The notes below the pieces were generated by a model, which was given only the letters and a program-made list of their open reading frames with translations, did no database searches and was not told where the DNA came from. From assembly GCA_002290555.1 (NCBI GenBank), contig NEUK01000025.1, forward strand, positions 1-32,408: 32,408 bases of DNA. The letters run 5' to 3'. Below are positions 7,951-16,272 of this stretch, piece by piece; position 1 is the stretch's first letter; each line of letters opens with the position of its first letter. Source of the stretch: Spartobacteria bacterium AMD-G4 (GTDB taxonomy: Bacteria > Verrucomicrobiota > Verrucomicrobiia > Chthoniobacterales > Terrimicrobiaceae). A program made the position numbers and the translations under genes.

Positions 7951-9153
7951 GTGTCTTTCCTTTCCGATTCCCACCGCGTTTTTGTTACCGGCTGTAGCGT
8001 TCTCACCGGTGGGTGTGATTCTTTGGATGGGCTTTTTGAGTTATTGTGTGCCGACAGGTCTGTGAGCGGGTCGCTTCCCGCTTCCAATGCTCTGGCGGAG
8101 ATCGCAGGACTGGAAGCGGGAGATTCCAGTATCCTCTCGAGACATCAACTTCTCGCCTTGGCCGTGGTGGAGCGCGCCTGGAACTCTGCCGGCCTGCCGC
8201 CGAAGCGTAATCGCCTGCGGGGGGAGGGCACTAAACACCGCATTTCCGGCTTCGGGTGCGTCAGTGGGAGTTCTCTCGGTGGGTTGGTCGCGATGGAGGA
8301 GGATCTGAAGGCCTCGGGAAAGCTTTCTCCCTATTCGATCAGTCGCTGGCGGGGAAATGCGGTCTCCGCAGTCACCACCGTGCGATACGGGCTCGGTGGC
8401 GCGGACTTTTCTTTGAATGCCGCTTCAGCGACCGGGGCTCAAATTCTGTATCTGGCGGCTTCGCTCATCGCCTCGGGAATGCTTGATGCCGTAGTGGCCG
8501 TTGCAGCGGACGCCGCAGTGTCACCCGTTCTCAAATCCGCCATGGGACGAGGCGGCAGCGTGACCAGGAATTCCGATTGCCGACCCTTGAGTGCCGGGCG
8601 CTCGGGAATGTCTCCTGTGGAAGGTGCCGCCTGTCTGGTGCTTGAATCCGCGAGTCACGCCACCCGCCGCGGAGCGGCGCCGCTTGCGGAGTGGAGCGGC
8701 GGCTTTTGTGCCAACGAGTCGAGGCATCTCATGGCTCCGGATCCTGAAGCCCTCGTGCTGGAAGAGCTTCTTACGAATGCGAAAAAACAGGCCTCACTGC
8801 GAGAAGGGGCCTGCCGCCCGATTGACTGGGTTTCGCTGCATGCCACGGGAACGCCCCGGTTCGATGCGGCGGAGGTGGCCTGTGTGCGGCGTGTTTTCGG
8901 GAACAGTCTGCCTTGGATTTCCGCCATGAAACGAACGACCGGCCATGCCCTCGCAGCCTCCGGACTTTTGGAGGCAGCCCTGATTGTCGAGGGCTTGCGC
9001 TTGGGAAAATGGCCCGCTTGGCCTGCGGGTATTGATCCTGAATTCGGGCTTCCCGAAAGCCCGTATTTTCCATCGCAGCAGCCAAGCATGGCTGTCCAGA
9101 TCGGGCAGGGCATGGGAGGGACTGTGGTGGTGAATGCCCTCTGCCGAGTTTAA
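7951..9153 (+). CDS. Beta-ketoacyl synthase homologue with Ser at the nucleophile position
   Basis: This 400-residue protein has the thiolase fold of FabF-like ketosynthases. It keeps both histidines of the active site (HATGTP, H297; TTGHALAASG, H332) and the Lys before the second (MKRTTGH, K327). The nucleophile motif, normally TACAT or TACTS, reads NAASATGA, so the Cys is Ser (S159, codon TCA at 8425-8427). A Cys-less ketosynthase cannot form the usual acyl thioester. Known Cys-substituted relatives act as chain-length factors or decarboxylases, while Ser variants are less well understood. No acyl carrier protein, reductase or catalytic ketosynthase partner lies nearby, so this is an isolated gene. 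It starts with GTG at 7951, 84 bp after comM on the same strand, and converges on the channel gene with only 15 bp between stops. Its role is unknown. Confidence 0.85.
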   Translation: MSFLSDSHRVFVTGCSVLTGGCDSLDGLFELLCADRSVSGSLPASNALAEIAGLEAGDSSILSRHQLLALAVVERAWNSAGLPPKRNRLRGEGTKHRISGFGCVSGSSLGGLVAMEEDLKASGKLSPYSISRWRGNAVSAVTTVRYGLGGADFSLNAASATGAQILYLAASLIASGMLDAVVAVAADAAVSPVLKSAMGRGGSVTRNSDCRPLSAGRSGMSPVEGAACLVLESASHATRRGAAPLAEWSGGFCANESRHLMAPDPEALVLEELLTNAKKQASLREGACRPIDWVSLHATGTPRFDAAEVACVRRVFGNSLPWISAMKRTTGHALAASGLLEAALIVEGLRLGKWPAWPAGIDPEFGLPESPYFPSQQPSMAVQIGQGMGGTVVVNALCRV

Positions 9154-9168
9154 GTGAACAGGTTTTGT

Positions 9169-10302
9169 TTAGAACCTCGAACCGGTATTTGCCGTCCACT
9201 TTTGAACGAGTTCAAGCCACTCGTCCGAGTTGATGAAATGCAGCATCGCCTCGTTGATTTTTTTATAGTCCTTGTGGCCTTCGCGAATCGGAATGGCGAG
9301 ATAGGCTTCGCGCAGGCGGAAGGAAGGGATGTTGAAGTGAATCGGCGGCTTGCGGTGAGCGAATTCCTTGCTCACGAAGGAGAGGGTGTTTCGGTCTGCG
9401 ACGACACCTTCGATTTTTCCCGCATGAAGATCCTCAAAGGCTTCGGAAATGCTTTCGTATTCATGTGTGGTGACTCCGATGCGGGTGAGGATGTCCGCTG
9501 AGAGTGAGCCTCGGAGCGCTCCGCAGGACAGGTGTTGGAAATCGGAAGCGCTCTCGATGCTGTTTGCCCTTCGAGCCATGGAAATGCTTGAGGTGATCGT
9601 GGCCGTGAATGCCGAGACGAGAATCACTCCGAAAAGCATCCAGAAAACAGCGATAATCCTACCCGTGATGGTCGCCGGTGTTTTGTCACCATAGCCAACT
9701 GTGGTCATCGTCACCGCTGAAAACCAAAGAGCGGAACCAATGCCGCTGAGGCCTCCATGAAAATGCTTGGTTCCGTGATGGCGCTCCGCCAGCCAGAGCA
9801 AGAAGCTGATAGCCAGCATGGCTGTGAAGATGAAGAGGAGGTATCCCGCGATGCTCCAGTTGAAAAAATCCTTGATCACATTTTTCCAAGCCGATTCCCA
9901 GTGGGTCTTGGCCAATGCGATACAGAGGCTCGAGGTCAGGAAAGGTTGGGTGAAATCCACAATCTTTTCGGCCTCTGCGGAGACTTCGATCTCGCCCGCC
10001 GCCGCATCGAGTTTTCCATCCGCCACCTGCGGGATCAAATCCTCGTTGGGAAGTTCGATAAATTCGAATTTCAACCCCGTGGCATCGCTGATTCCTTGCC
10101 AGAGGCCGGGAGCAAGGCCGGTCCATGTGCCATCTGGATTTTTCAAGGCATACGGGGGCTTTTCATGGATGCCCACGCGCAGAGGGGCTTCCTTTTCAGC
10201 ACTCCTCAGGAGGGGCAGGGCGCCCAGCAGGAGCAACACCAAAAATGCGCGCCGCAGGTGCCTTCCCACTTGGCGGATTCGGGTTCCGCGACCGCAGGTC
10301 AT
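9169..10302 (-). CDS. GluR0-like ligand-gated potassium channel
   Basis: This 377-residue protein has the layout of prokaryotic ionotropic glutamate receptors. There is a basic N-terminus with signal peptide (about 18-35, AFLVLLLLGALPLLRSA), then the first half of a periplasmic amino-acid-binding domain (SBP_bac_3 type, VGIHEKPPYALKNPDG and IVDFTQPFL). Next come TM1 (about 151-172), a pore loop with the K+ selectivity filter TVGYGD (201-206), TM2 (about 213-238), and the second half of the binding domain (AFEDLHAGKIEGVVADRN). The binding domain is therefore split by the pore, as in GluR0. It probably opens a K+ conductance when it binds an amino acid or similar solute; the ligand is not predictable. 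The ATG at 10302 overlaps the upstream TGA (ATGA), so translation is likely coupled to the NMP-kinase-like gene. The longer frame to 10380 lies within that gene. Confidence 0.9.
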   Translation of the reverse strand: MTCGRGTRIRQVGRHLRRAFLVLLLLGALPLLRSAEKEAPLRVGIHEKPPYALKNPDGTWTGLAPGLWQGISDATGLKFEFIELPNEDLIPQVADGKLDAAAGEIEVSAEAEKIVDFTQPFLTSSLCIALAKTHWESAWKNVIKDFFNWSIAGYLLFIFTAMLAISFLLWLAERHHGTKHFHGGLSGIGSALWFSAVTMTTVGYGDKTPATITGRIIAVFWMLFGVILVSAFTATITSSISMARRANSIESASDFQHLSCGALRGSLSADILTRIGVTTHEYESISEAFEDLHAGKIEGVVADRNTLSFVSKEFAHRKPPIHFNIPSFRLREAYLAIPIREGHKDYKKINEAMLHFINSDEWLELVQKWTANTGSRF

Positions 10303-11528
10303 TGGCCTCGCCGGATGCGGGATCCGGGGAAGTTGACAATGAAGCGCCACACAATCTTCTCGCGGTTTTCGATCTCCCATGTCTCTGGATTTATTTTTCC
10401 AGGCACCTCGTAGCGGCGGATATCGATGACGGTGTCGTAGCCGCGGTCGGCGAAGATATCGATGATCATCGCCAGCACGACAGGCTCTGCGAGTAGCGAA
10501 TTTTCGGAGTTGATGTGCGCCCGGCCGGACATGTTGTGACGGCGAATGATGGGCATGAATTTTTCATCGATGAGCGCCACCGATTGCTCAAAGAGACCCG
10601 GGTGCTCCGCATTGTAGTTGTCGAGGCGCATCACGAGCTCCTGCCTCGCATGGATGCTCAACTCGCGGGCGATTGGAATGCGGGAGATGCGGTCGAAGGT
10701 GCTCTGATCGAGTTCCAATGAGCTCTGGTAGCGGAGTTCGTCCTGAATGCGCCTTTGCACCTCGTCCACCGTGCCGTGTGCGTTGACATAGTGGTAGTGG
10801 AAGACTTGGCGCAGGGTTTTGAGGGATTCGTAGGTGACTTCCTTGAAGGTGCGGTAGCGGTTGCGCGCGGCTTCGTCGGAGAGATCCGTGGACCGGGTTT
10901 CGATTATCTCGCCGACTCCGGATGCCTCCACAGCGGCATTGTGGGCGCGGGCACGCTCACCGCGAAGAATCTGGCGGCGGACGGACTCGGCTTCATCCAC
11001 AAAGAGGACGACAATATGGAACATCGGCTTGCGGAACTGTGCGGCTAGAGAGGTTCCGACATATTGATTCCGCAGGGCGATGAGTTTTTCATGCAGCAGC
11101 CGGAGGCAAAGAACCTGAACTTTCGTGCGCGGGTAGCCATCCACCACGACACCGGTTTGGTTCTCGGGATGCAAAAGCGCTCGCAAAAGCAGACCTGTCA
11201 CCTCGCGGTCGCCAACCATCATCCCAGCATCAATCAGCTTGCGCGCGGCCGGGCTGTCAAGAAGCGCACTAACCACAATCGGTTCGGCCGTGAGGCTGCG
11301 GTAGTTTTGAATAAATCGTGTTTGAGTGCCTTTTCCAGCTCCTGGCGCGCCATTCAGCCAAATGACTTCGTTGGGGAAGGTGAGTTCCTCGATTCCGACT
11401 TCGGCCACCAAATCCTGCCAGGCGGCATTGAAGATAAGATTTGCATCTTTCACTTCGAGGTCGATCGCCTGTGCGGGCGAGGGTTTGGATGCAGGCGTCA
11501 AGGAAATCGGGTCTTGGGAAGTTTTCAT
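10299..11528 (-). CDS. Adenylate-kinase-like NMP kinase with C-terminal extension
   Basis: This is a 409-residue P-loop protein. Residues 53-260 resemble adenylate kinase: Walker A GAPGAGKGT (60-68), DGYPRT (130-135, matching the DGFPRT NMP-binding motif), VVLFVD, and an Arg-rich lid-like RRQILRGERARAH (184-196). It lacks the zinc-finger lid. About 50 residues precede the kinase fold and about 150 follow it, ending in WRFIVNFPGSRIRRGQ; I recognise no domain in the extension. True adenylate kinases are about 190-220 residues, so this is a specialised paralogue rather than the housekeeping Adk. The ATG at 11528 is preferred over the adjacent TTG at 11531. Its stop overlaps the channel start by four bases (ATGA). 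The coupling suggests a functional tie between nucleotide chemistry and the membrane channel, but this is inference. Confidence 0.8.
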   Translation of the reverse strand: MKTSQDPISLTPASKPSPAQAIDLEVKDANLIFNAAWQDLVAEVGIEELTFPNEVIWLNGAPGAGKGTQTRFIQNYRSLTAEPIVVSALLDSPAARKLIDAGMMVGDREVTGLLLRALLHPENQTGVVVDGYPRTKVQVLCLRLLHEKLIALRNQYVGTSLAAQFRKPMFHIVVLFVDEAESVRRQILRGERARAHNAAVEASGVGEIIETRSTDLSDEAARNRYRTFKEVTYESLKTLRQVFHYHYVNAHGTVDEVQRRIQDELRYQSSLELDQSTFDRISRIPIARELSIHARQELVMRLDNYNAEHPGLFEQSVALIDEKFMPIIRRHNMSGRAHINSENSLLAEPVVLAMIIDIFADRGYDTVIDIRRYEVPGKINPETWEIENREKIVWRFIVNFPGSRIRRGQ

Positions 11529-11577
11529 CAATCTATCGGTGAAGGCTGGCAGATATGAACCCTGATCTCAACGAGTT

Positions 11578-13908
11578 TTACCCGATGAGGTCCTGCGCGT
11601 CTTGGATGCTTAAGCCTACGACAGAATCGGGTTCAAGGAGTTCTGTGCTGAGAATTCTCTTCTTGGCCTGCATTTCCAACACGCGTTGTTCCACAGTGTC
11701 ACGAGCGATAAGTTTGATGGAAGTGACGACTTTTTCCTGTCCGATGCGGTGTGCGCGGTCGGTGGCCTGGGCCTCTACGGCTGGGTTCCACCACGGATCA
11801 AAATGGATGACTGTGTCGGCGCCAGTGAGGTTGAGTCCGGCTCCCCCGGCTTTGAGGCTGATGAGAAAAACAGAGATCGATGCGTCGGATTGAAACCTCT
11901 CCACCACGGCGCCTCGATCTTTTGTGGAGCCATCCAATCGGCACCAGGAAATACCCGCTTCATCCAGTGCGGGAACGATGAGGTCGAGCATGGAGGTGAA
12001 TTGGCTGAAGACAAGGGTGCGGTGGCCGCCATCCACCGCTTCGCCGAGAAGTTCCAGAAGGGCTTCGAGCTTGGCCGAGGGGGCCTCGGATTCGCCATTC
12101 AACAACCGGAGGTCGCAGCATGCCTGCCGCAGGCGCAGGAGGGCGGTGAGAACCTTCATGCGGGCGGCCCCGCCGGATTCCCTCATGGCATCGACCTCCG
12201 CCCGGGCTGCAATTTGAAGCTGTGTGTAGGCGGCTTTTTGATCGGGCGAAAGTTCCACCTGCACGACTTGCTCGATCTTGGCGGGAAGCTCTTTGAGGAT
12301 TTCGGATTTTCTGCGGCGAAGCATCCAGGGCTTCACCCGGCGCAGTAGACGCAGCCAGACGCCGGCAGATTCTCCCGCTGCGAGAGGTTTTTCGTAGCGC
12401 TCCTGAAAATCCTTCCGCGTGCCCAGATAGCCCGGCAGGAGAAAGTCGAAGAGGGACCAGAGATCCCGGATGCAGTTCTCAAGCGGCGTTCCCGTGAGGA
12501 TGAATCGGGACTTCGAGCGAATGGCACAAGCTGCCCGTGCGTTTTGACTGCCTGGATTTTTAATATGTTGGGCCTCGTCGAGGGTGGTCGTGGAAAAGAC
12601 GAACGCCTTGTAGTGCTCGGCATCGCGACGGAGAAGGGCGTAGCTCGTCACGATCAGATCGTGATTCGGAATTTTAGGAAATCGCTCCGCGCGTTCGGGG
12701 CCTTCGATGGTCAATACGCGCAGATTGGGACAAAAAACCGATGCCTCCCGGCTCCAATTCCAAACGAGGGAGGATGGACACACAACGAGGTGAGGGCCTG
12801 GTAGGGCCTCCATCATGGCCAGAGCTTGAATCGTTTTGCCGAGCCCCATTTCGTCGGCAAGCAAGCCTGCTGAAGAGTTGCGGGCATTTTTCAAAAGCCA
12901 CAGAGCGCCCTCGATCTGGTAGGGGCGCAGGCGTTCGCGAAGGGGGCCAAGGGCTTTTGCATCCAGCGCCGGAGCGGGTGGGGGAGTTTTCCCCGTCCAT
13001 TCAGCGATGCTGGATTCGATATACCCGCGCTGGGATTCCCGGAGCTTGTAGGCCCCGCGCTCCTGGGAGGGATCGCAGTCGCGAAGAACCTCCTCCAAGT
13101 CAGAGGCGAGATCGACATCCGGAACTGCGATGCGTCCGTCGGCGAGTTTGAGTTGCGGTTTTCCGCTTTGCAGAAGGCGCTGGAGGTCATGGGCGCTGAG
13201 GACAGCCTCTTTGCCAGCGGTGAAGTGGATGTGGAAATCGAGCCAGCCATCGCTTCTCTCCTTGAGTGCGAAGCGCGGTTCGAAGCGGACGATGTCCTTC
13301 GTGACATGCTGAAAGCGTTCGCCCTCGCGGATCGTCCAATTTTTTTTGAGCCTTGGCAGATCGGCGGCGAAAAATTTCACAACGGCGTCCTCTCCCCGTA
13401 GGACGGCCTTGCCCTTGTCATTCTCAAATCCGCAGGCGATGAGCTTTGCAAGCGAGACGGCCTCGGCGTTCGGGTTCTGAATCCCTGGTCGTGAGTAGTG
13501 GAAGGATATGGCGGCCTCGAGGTGCCGCAGGGAGCCTTCGATCCCGAGTTCCACACGAGGGGCTTCAGAGGTGGAAGGGGTCGAGGAAAAGGACTTCGCC
13601 GCTGCCTGCTCGGCAACTGCATGCCGCGCAGCAACCGGTGCGAGGATTTGAAGGGCCACGGCTATGGAGTGGGCGCAGATAAGCCCTCGCTGGCGGGAGT
13701 CCCTGCAGGGGCAGAGATTCTCGATGTCCACGGGATTCCGTATTCTTAGACCTGCCGAAAACTCGCGACCACCCTCGCTCAGGCGGCCTTTGAGAATCGG
13801 GGGGGCGTAAACAGCATCTTGGATGCGTCCCGCGTTGCGAATCGACTTCGCCTCCTTGAAGACCGGCCAACCGCCGAGCGAGACGAGGAGTTTTTCTGTG
13901 ATTTCCAT
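11578..13908 (-). CDS. SNF2-family DEAD-like helicase with N-terminal SWIM zinc finger
   Basis: This 776-residue protein is a bacterial SWI2/SNF2 ATPase. A SWIM-type zinc finger sits near the N-terminus (C66, C68, C78, H80 in CPCRDSRQRGLICAH). The middle region (about 120-310) is a poorly conserved accessory segment. The RecA-like core has motif I DEMGLGKT (352-359), motif II DEAQ (444-447), motif III LTGTPLEN, and late motifs LISLKAGGAGLNLTGADTV and DRAHRIGQ. All catalytic motifs look intact, so it should be an ATP-driven DNA translocase or remodeller; the bacterial family is linked to transcription recycling and DNA repair, but the exact role is open. It begins at the ATG at 13908 and is followed after 49 bp by the NMP-kinase-like gene on the same strand. 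It is divergent from the small lipoprotein gene. Confidence 0.95.
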   Translation of the reverse strand: MEITEKLLVSLGGWPVFKEAKSIRNAGRIQDAVYAPPILKGRLSEGGREFSAGLRIRNPVDIENLCPCRDSRQRGLICAHSIAVALQILAPVAARHAVAEQAAAKSFSSTPSTSEAPRVELGIEGSLRHLEAAISFHYSRPGIQNPNAEAVSLAKLIACGFENDKGKAVLRGEDAVVKFFAADLPRLKKNWTIREGERFQHVTKDIVRFEPRFALKERSDGWLDFHIHFTAGKEAVLSAHDLQRLLQSGKPQLKLADGRIAVPDVDLASDLEEVLRDCDPSQERGAYKLRESQRGYIESSIAEWTGKTPPPAPALDAKALGPLRERLRPYQIEGALWLLKNARNSSAGLLADEMGLGKTIQALAMMEALPGPHLVVCPSSLVWNWSREASVFCPNLRVLTIEGPERAERFPKIPNHDLIVTSYALLRRDAEHYKAFVFSTTTLDEAQHIKNPGSQNARAACAIRSKSRFILTGTPLENCIRDLWSLFDFLLPGYLGTRKDFQERYEKPLAAGESAGVWLRLLRRVKPWMLRRRKSEILKELPAKIEQVVQVELSPDQKAAYTQLQIAARAEVDAMRESGGAARMKVLTALLRLRQACCDLRLLNGESEAPSAKLEALLELLGEAVDGGHRTLVFSQFTSMLDLIVPALDEAGISWCRLDGSTKDRGAVVERFQSDASISVFLISLKAGGAGLNLTGADTVIHFDPWWNPAVEAQATDRAHRIGQEKVVTSIKLIARDTVEQRVLEMQAKKRILSTELLEPDSVVGLSIQDAQDLIG

Positions 13909-13999
13909 GTAGGGCGTGAGCTACCTTGATAGTCGGAGTGCGAACTGCCTGAAATCAGAAACTCCGTATTCTTGACAGGTCGCACACGGAGAGATCTAC

Positions 14000-14248
14000 A
14001 TGGAAAAAATGAAAACCGCCCTTCTTGCCTCCATCCTGGCGATAATCCTCCTCTCCTCCTGCACAACGATTCAAAACCGCAGGGATCTCTTCTCTCCCCA
14101 ACCTGTGGAAGGCCCTTACACCCGCATGCTCAAAGACGGGAGCTGGCGCAAGCAAATGGTTGCCGATATGAGGGGAGATTCGGGCTCTCCGGCGAATGGC
14201 TCCACCACCTCCGATTCGAAGATGGTGAAACCCCCTGTGGTGGAGTGA
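14000..14248 (+). CDS. Small lipoprotein, hypothetical
   Basis: This 82-residue protein has a clear type II signal peptide: MEKMKTALLASILAIILL followed by the lipobox LSSC, so the mature protein would start at Cys21 and be lipid-anchored. The rest is short and hydrophilic without a recognised domain (DLFSPQPVEGPYTRMLKDGS). A GGAGAG sequence 7 bp before the ATG at 14000 supports this start over the internal ATG at 14009. The gene converges with the exported helical protein, leaving only 4 bp between stop codons. The 91-bp divergent region with the helicase contains short inverted repeats (GTGCGA with TCGCAC, CGGAGT with ACTCCG) of unknown meaning. Confidence 0.75.
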   Translation: MEKMKTALLASILAIILLSSCTTIQNRRDLFSPQPVEGPYTRMLKDGSWRKQMVADMRGDSGSPANGSTTSDSKMVKPPVVE

Positions 14249-14252
14249 ATCC

Positions 14253-14915
14253 TCACTCGCCCGTCTTCTCTGCCGATGCGGGTTTCGAGTCGTTTTTTGC
14301 GGGTTTGATTTTATCCAAGACATCCGCGAGCGAGGGATCGGCTGTGATCATGGCATCGCGCATCGCTTTGCGGAAATTCTCAGCCGCCTCGTGCCGTGCC
14401 TCGGGAGATGATGCGGACTGCATGGCGGCTTCGGCGGATTGAACGGCAGGCGCCTGTTTGGCGATTTCTCGGGCAGCCTCCAAACGGGTGCGCTCGGCAG
14501 GTGGGAGCTTTTTCAGGGGGTCCTCGAAATTTGCACCCGGGCGGGGCTTCTTGTCTTTGCCCTTGGGCTCCGACGGAGATGTTTTGTTAAAATATGTGGC
14601 CAGTTGGTCGGCGAGATCGGGATTTTTCTCGGAGATGACTTTTCTCACAGCCTCGCGAAGTTCCTTGGCCGCTGACTCCGTCTTCTCGCGGAGTGCCTGG
14701 ATTTCGGGATCCTTCATGGCCTCCTCTTTGGCTTCACGGAAGCGTTTGCGGACGTCCTCGGGAAGGTTCTCCATTTGGTCCCGGTATTTTTTCCAGTCCA
14801 TGGGTTTGTCTTTTTCCTCCCGTGCTGGTGGCGTGCCTGTGGGTTGCTGGGCGCTTGCGATGGATGATGAACCGCAAAGTGCGGCCAGGGCGAGGAGTGG
14901 GATGATAGTCTTCAT
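14253..14915 (-). CDS. Exported, highly charged helical protein, hypothetical
   Basis: This 220-residue protein has a signal peptide (MKTIIPLLALAALCGSSSIASA, cleaved after A22) followed by a Lys/Glu/Asp/Ala-rich helical chain with no recognised domain. Two stretches (about 35-100 and 120-190) share the same style of charged amphipathic helix, for example VRKRFREAKEEAMKDPEIQA and TRLEAAREIAKQAPAVQSAE, which suggests an internal duplication or a coiled-coil rod. I start at the ATG at 14915 because the signal peptide begins there; the longer frame to 14957 adds 14 residues without support. It lies 46 bp downstream of the sensor kinase on the same strand and may be the last gene of that operon, so an envelope role under the two-component system is possible but unproven. 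Confidence 0.7.
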   Translation of the reverse strand: MKTIIPLLALAALCGSSSIASAQQPTGTPPAREEKDKPMDWKKYRDQMENLPEDVRKRFREAKEEAMKDPEIQALREKTESAAKELREAVRKVISEKNPDLADQLATYFNKTSPSEPKGKDKKPRPGANFEDPLKKLPPAERTRLEAAREIAKQAPAVQSAEAAMQSASSPEARHEAAENFRKAMRDAMITADPSLADVLDKIKPAKNDSKPASAEKTGE

Positions 14916-14961
14916 AGGTTCGAAGGCGTAAACCCGCCCGATGGGGAATAGTTGCATGTCT

Positions 14962-16272
14962 TTATTTGGAGGGGACGGATTCCCTCTGCGAGAGGGGGAG
15001 TCGAATCACGAATGTGGCACCGGCTCCTGGCGTGCTCCGCAGGGAAACCCCTCCGCCATGTGCGAGGATGATATTCTTGACAATGGATAGCCCGAGTCCC
15101 GTGCCTCCGGCGTCGCGTGCCCTGTGTTTGTGCACGCGGTAGAAGCGCTCGAAGATGTGGGCCTGATCCTCGAGAGGGATTCCTGTGCCGTTGTCGGCGA
15201 TTGATATTTCCACGGACTCGCCAGCGAGTCGGGAGGTGATTTGGATTCGCAGTTTGTTGGTCTCGCCGTGGCGGATGGCATTGGTCAGGAGATTCCAATA
15301 AACCTGCTCGATCCTGCTCTCATCGGCATCGGCATAGATGGCATCCTGAGCCCAGTTGATTTCAAAAATCGCCTTCTTCGCCGAGCCGCTGCTGTCTAAA
15401 TTTTCAATGACGCGCTCGGCGATTCGCCGAAGGTTGAGTCTCGAAAAATTCAGACGCCGACCCTTGCCTTCCATGCTGGAAATAGTCAGTAAATCCTCGA
15501 GTAGCAAAGAAAGCCTTTGCACATTGCGGTTGATCGCACCGAGCGACAGGGCGGTCATCTCGGCATCCTCTGTTGCGCCGTCTTGAAGAGTTTCCACATA
15601 GCCGCTGATCACCGAGAGCGGCGTGCGAAATTCATGGGAAACATTTGCGACAAATTCCCTTCGTGCGGATTCCAGTGTGCGGATAGCCGTGACATCCTGA
15701 AAAACAAGAAGCACCGCCTGTGGGGGGTCATCGGGTTGGCGCACCATAGGAGAAATGTGGATGTCGAAGTGCTTTTGGAGGACGGCTCCACCCGGCTGTG
15801 GAAAATCAAAAATCAATGAAAGGTCCCTTTTCTTGGCATCTTCGAGTGTCGCGGAGACGGCCTGCTCGATCTCATGGCGACGGAAAACTTCGAGAGGCGA
15901 ACGCCCGACTGGCGACTTGGCTGCCGGAAAAAACGCCTGTAGCGATTCGTTGGCGAGGGTGATTTTTTTGTTTCTTTCTGCGATGACGATGCCCTCTTTC
16001 ATGCCGGACAGGATTCCCCGCAGACTTACGCCGCCTTCCACCGTTTCCTCGTCGAGTTGTCGCAACCGCTCGGCGATTTGTCGGATATGGCTCGCCGTGG
16101 ATTGGTAGGTGGATGACTCCAAGTCCACAGGTGGGAGTCGGAACTGACCTGCCGAAAGGTTCTCAAGATCCTGCTTGATTTGGTGGAAGGGTTTGATGAA
16201 TCGGAGGTAAATCCACCACCCGGCCGCGATGATGGCAGCCGCCAGCAACAAGAAAATTTCTATTGTGATCAA
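14962..16272 (-). CDS. PhoR-like sensor histidine kinase
   Basis: This 436-residue histidine kinase has a single N-terminal membrane span (about 5-24), a HAMP-like linker, a PAS domain (about 80-200, ILSGMKEGIVIAERNKKI), a HisKA dimerisation/phosphoacceptor helix with NVSHEFRTPLS (H213), and a HATPase domain with N-box NAIRHGE (331-337), G1 DNGTGIP (360-366) and G2 GTGLGLS (390-396). It has no periplasmic sensor domain, so it would sense through the membrane, the PAS domain or partner proteins, as PhoR-type kinases do with the Pst/PhoU system; no pst or phoU genes lie here, so a phosphate role is only by resemblance. The start is TTG at 16272, sharing four bases (TTGA) with the stop of the response regulator. 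The membrane span follows at once, so no later start is likely. Confidence 0.9.
   Translation of the reverse strand: MITIEIFLLLAAAIIAAGWWIYLRFIKPFHQIKQDLENLSAGQFRLPPVDLESSTYQSTASHIRQIAERLRQLDEETVEGGVSLRGILSGMKEGIVIAERNKKITLANESLQAFFPAAKSPVGRSPLEVFRRHEIEQAVSATLEDAKKRDLSLIFDFPQPGGAVLQKHFDIHISPMVRQPDDPPQAVLLVFQDVTAIRTLESARREFVANVSHEFRTPLSVISGYVETLQDGATEDAEMTALSLGAINRNVQRLSLLLEDLLTISSMEGKGRRLNFSRLNLRRIAERVIENLDSSGSAKKAIFEINWAQDAIYADADESRIEQVYWNLLTNAIRHGETNKLRIQITSRLAGESVEISIADNGTGIPLEDQAHIFERFYRVHKHRARDAGGTGLGLSIVKNIILAHGGGVSLRSTPGAGATFVIRLPLSQRESVPSK

Noticed and set aside
9154-9168. Terminator between the convergent ketosynthase and channel genes
   Set aside because: The gap is only 15 bp and forms no hairpin.
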